From Aquirufa lenticrescens (GTDB taxonomy: Bacteria; Bacteroidota; Bacteroidia; Cytophagales; Spirosomataceae): a stretch of DNA of 64,000 nt. The stretch spans positions 1,436,001-1,500,000 of the forward strand of contig NZ_CP049834.1 in NCBI RefSeq assembly GCF_019916085.1, given 5' to 3'. Positions 61,598-64,000 of this stretch are shown piece after piece. The position numbers were made by a program, and so were the translations under genes. The notes under the pieces are model-generated. The model was not told the DNA's origin. It ran no database searches and saw nothing but the letters and a program-made list of their open reading frames with translations. Each line of letters starts with the position of its first letter. Position 1 is the stretch's first letter.

Positions 61598-62320
61598 ATG
61601 AAAACAAAACTAATGTACTACCTCCGCTTCGTCCTCGCCTACACTCACGACGAGATTAAAGGGATTATTGCACTCTTCGGAATGGCGGGAATTTATGTGC
61701 TCTATTATATAGGGAATGAATACTATAAGAAGGAGCAGGAAAAATTAGAATTTAATCCGGTGGTTTGGGAGGCGAACTATAAGGAGATTAAGCCGAAGTC
61801 TGGAGGGAGGGAGTCTGGAAGCTATAAGTCCGAAGTCCGAAGGAAAGGTTGGGTAGACTATGGGAGCTATAAGTCCGGAGGAAAAGAGTCCGGAGTCCGG
61901 AGAAGGCAGCAAGCCATCGATATCAATACCGCGGATTCAACAGCTTGGGTGGCGCTGAATGGAATCGGGCCGGGGTTTGCGAAGAGAATCATTTCCTATA
62001 GAGAGAAGTTGGGTGGGTTTTACCAGGTAGATCAATTGAAGGAGGTGTATGGTTTGGACTCGATTTGGGTAAAAGAAAATAAGGCTTTGTTAAAGGTAGG
62101 GGCGGGGGTGTATCGGTTTCTGAAGATTAATCAGGTAGAATGGAAAGATTTCAGGCATCCGTATTTGCCTTATGGGCAGTCGAAGGTGGTTTTGGCCTAC
62201 AGAAAACAACATGGTCCGCTGAAAGATTTTGAAACCTTGCAGCAAATTCAATTGCTAGATCAGGTGGCGTGGAGGCGGTTGAAACCTTACCTGAGCTTTG
62301 TGGTTCTTGATAATAAGTAG
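61598..62320 (+). CDS. ComEA-like helix-hairpin-helix protein with repeat-expanded linker
   Basis: A 240-residue protein with an N-terminal membrane helix (GIIALFGMAGIYVLYYIGN), a long polar linker, and helix-hairpin-helix domains. The HhH start is AIDINTADSTAWVALNGIGP, then GFAKRIISYREKLGGFYQVD, as in ComEA DNA-uptake proteins; a second HhH-like unit follows (VEWKDFRHPYLPYGQSKVVL). The linker (residues about 66-108) is encoded by AGTCCGGAG-type repeats, giving a repeated GSYKS and runs of G, E, S and R. A role in DNA binding or uptake is likely but not certain. Confidence 0.8.
   Translation: MKTKLMYYLRFVLAYTHDEIKGIIALFGMAGIYVLYYIGNEYYKKEQEKLEFNPVVWEANYKEIKPKSGGRESGSYKSEVRRKGWVDYGSYKSGGKESGVRRRQQAIDINTADSTAWVALNGIGPGFAKRIISYREKLGGFYQVDQLKEVYGLDSIWVKENKALLKVGAGVYRFLKINQVEWKDFRHPYLPYGQSKVVLAYRKQHGPLKDFETLQQIQLLDQVAWRRLKPYLSFVVLDNK
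61795..61910 (+). repeat. AGTCCGGAG-type repeats inside the ComEA-like gene
   Basis: Degenerate copies of AGTCTGGAGG, AGTCCGAAG and AGTCCGGAGG occur at short intervals, and GGAGCTATAAGTCCG-like words occur twice. AGTCCGGAGGA is shared with the spacers at 50812 and 17155 (inverted). The reading frame is kept throughout, giving a low-complexity linker. Confidence 0.75.
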
Positions 62321-62367
62321 AAAACGCGTAATTTAGCATCCTATTTAATACACATCAACGAAACAAT

Positions 62368-63996
62368 ATGTCCTCAGGAGTTTTTCAAGTGCCTACACCT
62401 GTGAATGAGCCTATTTTGCAATATGGCGCAAATTCAGCGGAGAGATCTACATTAAAGCAAGCCCTTTCGGATTTGCGTAATCAACAAATTGACGTGCAGA
62501 TGCGCATCGCAGGTCGTTCTGTGAAGGGTGCCAAAAAAGTCGCGATGACTTGTCCTCACGATCACCAACACGTGTTAGGTCACTATTATGAAGGAGGAAA
62601 AGCGGAAGTGGCGCAGGCGATTGACGCGGCTCTAGCAGCTAGATCCGCTTGGGCATCGATGCCTTGGGAGGATCGCGCGGCGATCTTTTTGAAAGCAGCA
62701 GATCTTTCAGCTACTAAATACCGAATGCAATTAAATGCGCGCACGATGTTAGGTCAATCGAAGAATGCCTACCAGGCGGAAATCGATGCGGCGTGTGAGT
62801 GGATTGATTTCTTACGTTTTAACGTGCATTACGCACAACAGATTTATAGCGAACAACCGATTTCGTCGCCTGGCGTTTGGAATCGTTTGGAATACCGTCC
62901 TTTAGAGGGCTTCGTTTACGCATTGACTCCTTTTAATTTCACGGCAATCGCGGGTAATTTACCGGCGGCACCTGCCTTGATGGGAAATACGGTCGTTTGG
63001 AAGCCATCGCCTACGCAGGTTTATTCGGCGGGATTATTGATGGAGATTCTAGAGGAGGCAGGTTTGCCGGCCGGCGTGATCAACTTAGTATTAGCGGATG
63101 GCCCGGAAGCAGGGGAGGTTGTTTTCTCTCACCGCGACTTTGCGGGGATTCATTTTACAGGATCGACGGGCGTGTTCCAGACGATTTGGAAGAATATAGG
63201 CCAAAACATCGCCAACTACAAGTCTTATCCACGTATTGTGGGTGAAACCGGCGGAAAGGACTTCGTGGTAGCTCACTCTTCTGCAGACGCTAAAGCGTTA
63301 ACCACCGGATTAATCCGTGGCGCCTTCGAATACCAAGGCCAAAAATGCTCCGCAGCCTCTCGCGCCTACGTTCCCGCTTCCTTATGGCCAGCGGTAGAAG
63401 CGCAATTGAAGGCAGATTTAGCCGCCATCAAAATGGGTGGTACAGAAGATTTCGAAAACTTCGTGAACGCGGTCATCGACGCTAAAGCTTTCGCAAAAAT
63501 TACTTCCTATATAAGTGAAGCGAAAAAGTCCCCAGAAGTAACAGTCATTTCAGGCGGAAACTTCGACGATTCGAAAGGCTATTTTGTAGAACCTACAGTC
63601 CTATTAACAACGAATCCAACCTACCGCACGATGGTTGAGGAAATCTTTGGCCCGGTATTAACCATCTATGTATATAATGACGCAGATTGGAAAGAGACAT
63701 TAGCCTTAGTAGACTACACGTCAGCGTATGCCTTAACAGGTGCGATTTTCGCGCAAGACAAATATGCGATGCTGGAAGCGATGAAAGTGTTAGAAAACGC
63801 GGCTGGTAACCTATACTTGAATGACAAGTGCACGGGTGCCGTGGTGGGCCAGCAGCCTTTTGGCGGTGCGCGCGCCTCTGGAACGAATGACAAAGCGGGT
63901 TCTTATTTGAATTTATTGCGTTGGGTTTCCCCACGTACCGTGAAAGAAGTCTTCGTTTCACCTACGGATTTCCGTTACCCATTCTTAGAAAAGTAA
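62368..63996 (+). CDS. pruA: L-glutamate gamma-semialdehyde (P5C) dehydrogenase
   Basis: A 542-residue aldehyde dehydrogenase of the Delta1-pyrroline-5-carboxylate type, close to the single-function eukaryotic and Bacteroidota form. GFVYALTPFNFTAIAGNLPA, VVWKPSPTQVYSAGLLMEIL, IHFTGSTGVFQTIWKNIG, the general base in YPRIVGETGGKDFVV and the nucleophile in EYQGQKCSAASRAYVP are all in place. It oxidises the semialdehyde from proline to glutamate. The proline dehydrogenase that feeds it is not adjacent. The stop lies four bases before the window end. Confidence 0.95.
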   Translation: MSSGVFQVPTPVNEPILQYGANSAERSTLKQALSDLRNQQIDVQMRIAGRSVKGAKKVAMTCPHDHQHVLGHYYEGGKAEVAQAIDAALAARSAWASMPWEDRAAIFLKAADLSATKYRMQLNARTMLGQSKNAYQAEIDAACEWIDFLRFNVHYAQQIYSEQPISSPGVWNRLEYRPLEGFVYALTPFNFTAIAGNLPAAPALMGNTVVWKPSPTQVYSAGLLMEILEEAGLPAGVINLVLADGPEAGEVVFSHRDFAGIHFTGSTGVFQTIWKNIGQNIANYKSYPRIVGETGGKDFVVAHSSADAKALTTGLIRGAFEYQGQKCSAASRAYVPASLWPAVEAQLKADLAAIKMGGTEDFENFVNAVIDAKAFAKITSYISEAKKSPEVTVISGGNFDDSKGYFVEPTVLLTTNPTYRTMVEEIFGPVLTIYVYNDADWKETLALVDYTSAYALTGAIFAQDKYAMLEAMKVLENAAGNLYLNDKCTGAVVGQQPFGGARASGTNDKAGSYLNLLRWVSPRTVKEVFVSPTDFRYPFLEK

Positions 63997-64000
63997 TAAT

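Noticed and set aside
1..64000. Insertion sequences, prophage, integrons or toxin-antitoxin pairs
   Set aside because: No transposase, integrase, phage structural gene or recognisable toxin was found. The lone XRE regulator is paired with a lipoprotein and does not make a convincing toxin-antitoxin unit.

Overview
The window looks like chromosomal DNA of a member of Bacteroidota, probably a Cytophagales-type aerobe. The reasons are lineage-typical families (Wzi and Wza-like EPS export, Bat/DUF58 genes, DUF4296, DUF3467, bacillithiol synthase BshC, a heavy-metal RND pump fused to a TolC-like domain), RpoB and RpoC of the lengths usual there, and promoter -7 elements of the TAnnTTTG type. The genus cannot be told from the sequence. 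Genes are tightly packed, with many stop/start overlaps. I see no IS element, prophage, CRISPR array or rRNA, and one tRNA (tRNA-Phe).

Layout. 1-14459: a Wzx/Wzy-type exopolysaccharide or capsule locus. In order it holds an SLBB outer-membrane export protein (cut by the window edge), a Wzz-like chain-length protein, several glycosyltransferases, a Wzx flippase, two Wzi-family proteins, a Wzy-like polymerase, a WecG/TagA-type transferase, then on the other strand the initiating polyprenyl-phosphate sugar transferase, and a third Wzi. 14520-16641: a PEGA protein, a trans-sulfuration enzyme and lptB. 16642-17289: a gene-free, repeat-rich spacer. 17290-26383: an HTH regulator and lipoprotein pair, two amidohydrolase genes, a ferritin-like protein, a GH95 fucosidase and a TylF-type methyltransferase. 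26492-26564: tRNA-Phe.

26664-31909 is a six-gene minus-strand chain (DedA, nuoA, bshC, mnmH, cysE, cysM) joining cysteine and bacillithiol synthesis to an isolated complex I subunit. 31992-37935 holds a small unknown gene and a czc-type metal efflux pair. 37932-41448 is a Bat/DUF58 operon ending in ispE. 41527-46375 is a plus-strand run (DUF4296, glycerophosphodiesterase, GH3-like, YqeY, rlmN, siroheme-type dehydrogenase). 46372-52468 encodes galacturonate catabolism (uxaB, uxaC, kdgK, eda, exuT-like) without altronate dehydratase. 52557-61210 holds DUF3467, rpoC and rpoB, apart from the ribosomal-protein genes that usually precede them. 61598-63996 holds a ComEA-like helix-hairpin-helix protein and P5C dehydrogenase.

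The least explained signal is a set of short interspersed repeats. Mini-hairpins with GNA triloops (for example GTCAC-GTA-GTGAC) joined by GACTAA form an array at 17161-17280. They recur in frame inside the metal-pump gene at 35611-35700, and a related hairpin lies at 50923-50937. Other words (AGTCCGGAGGA, CCATTCACCATTTAC, AGTAGTCAGT) are shared between intergenic spacers, and one of them has entered the linker of the ComEA-like gene. These repeats sit only in spacers and in flexible interdomain linkers.
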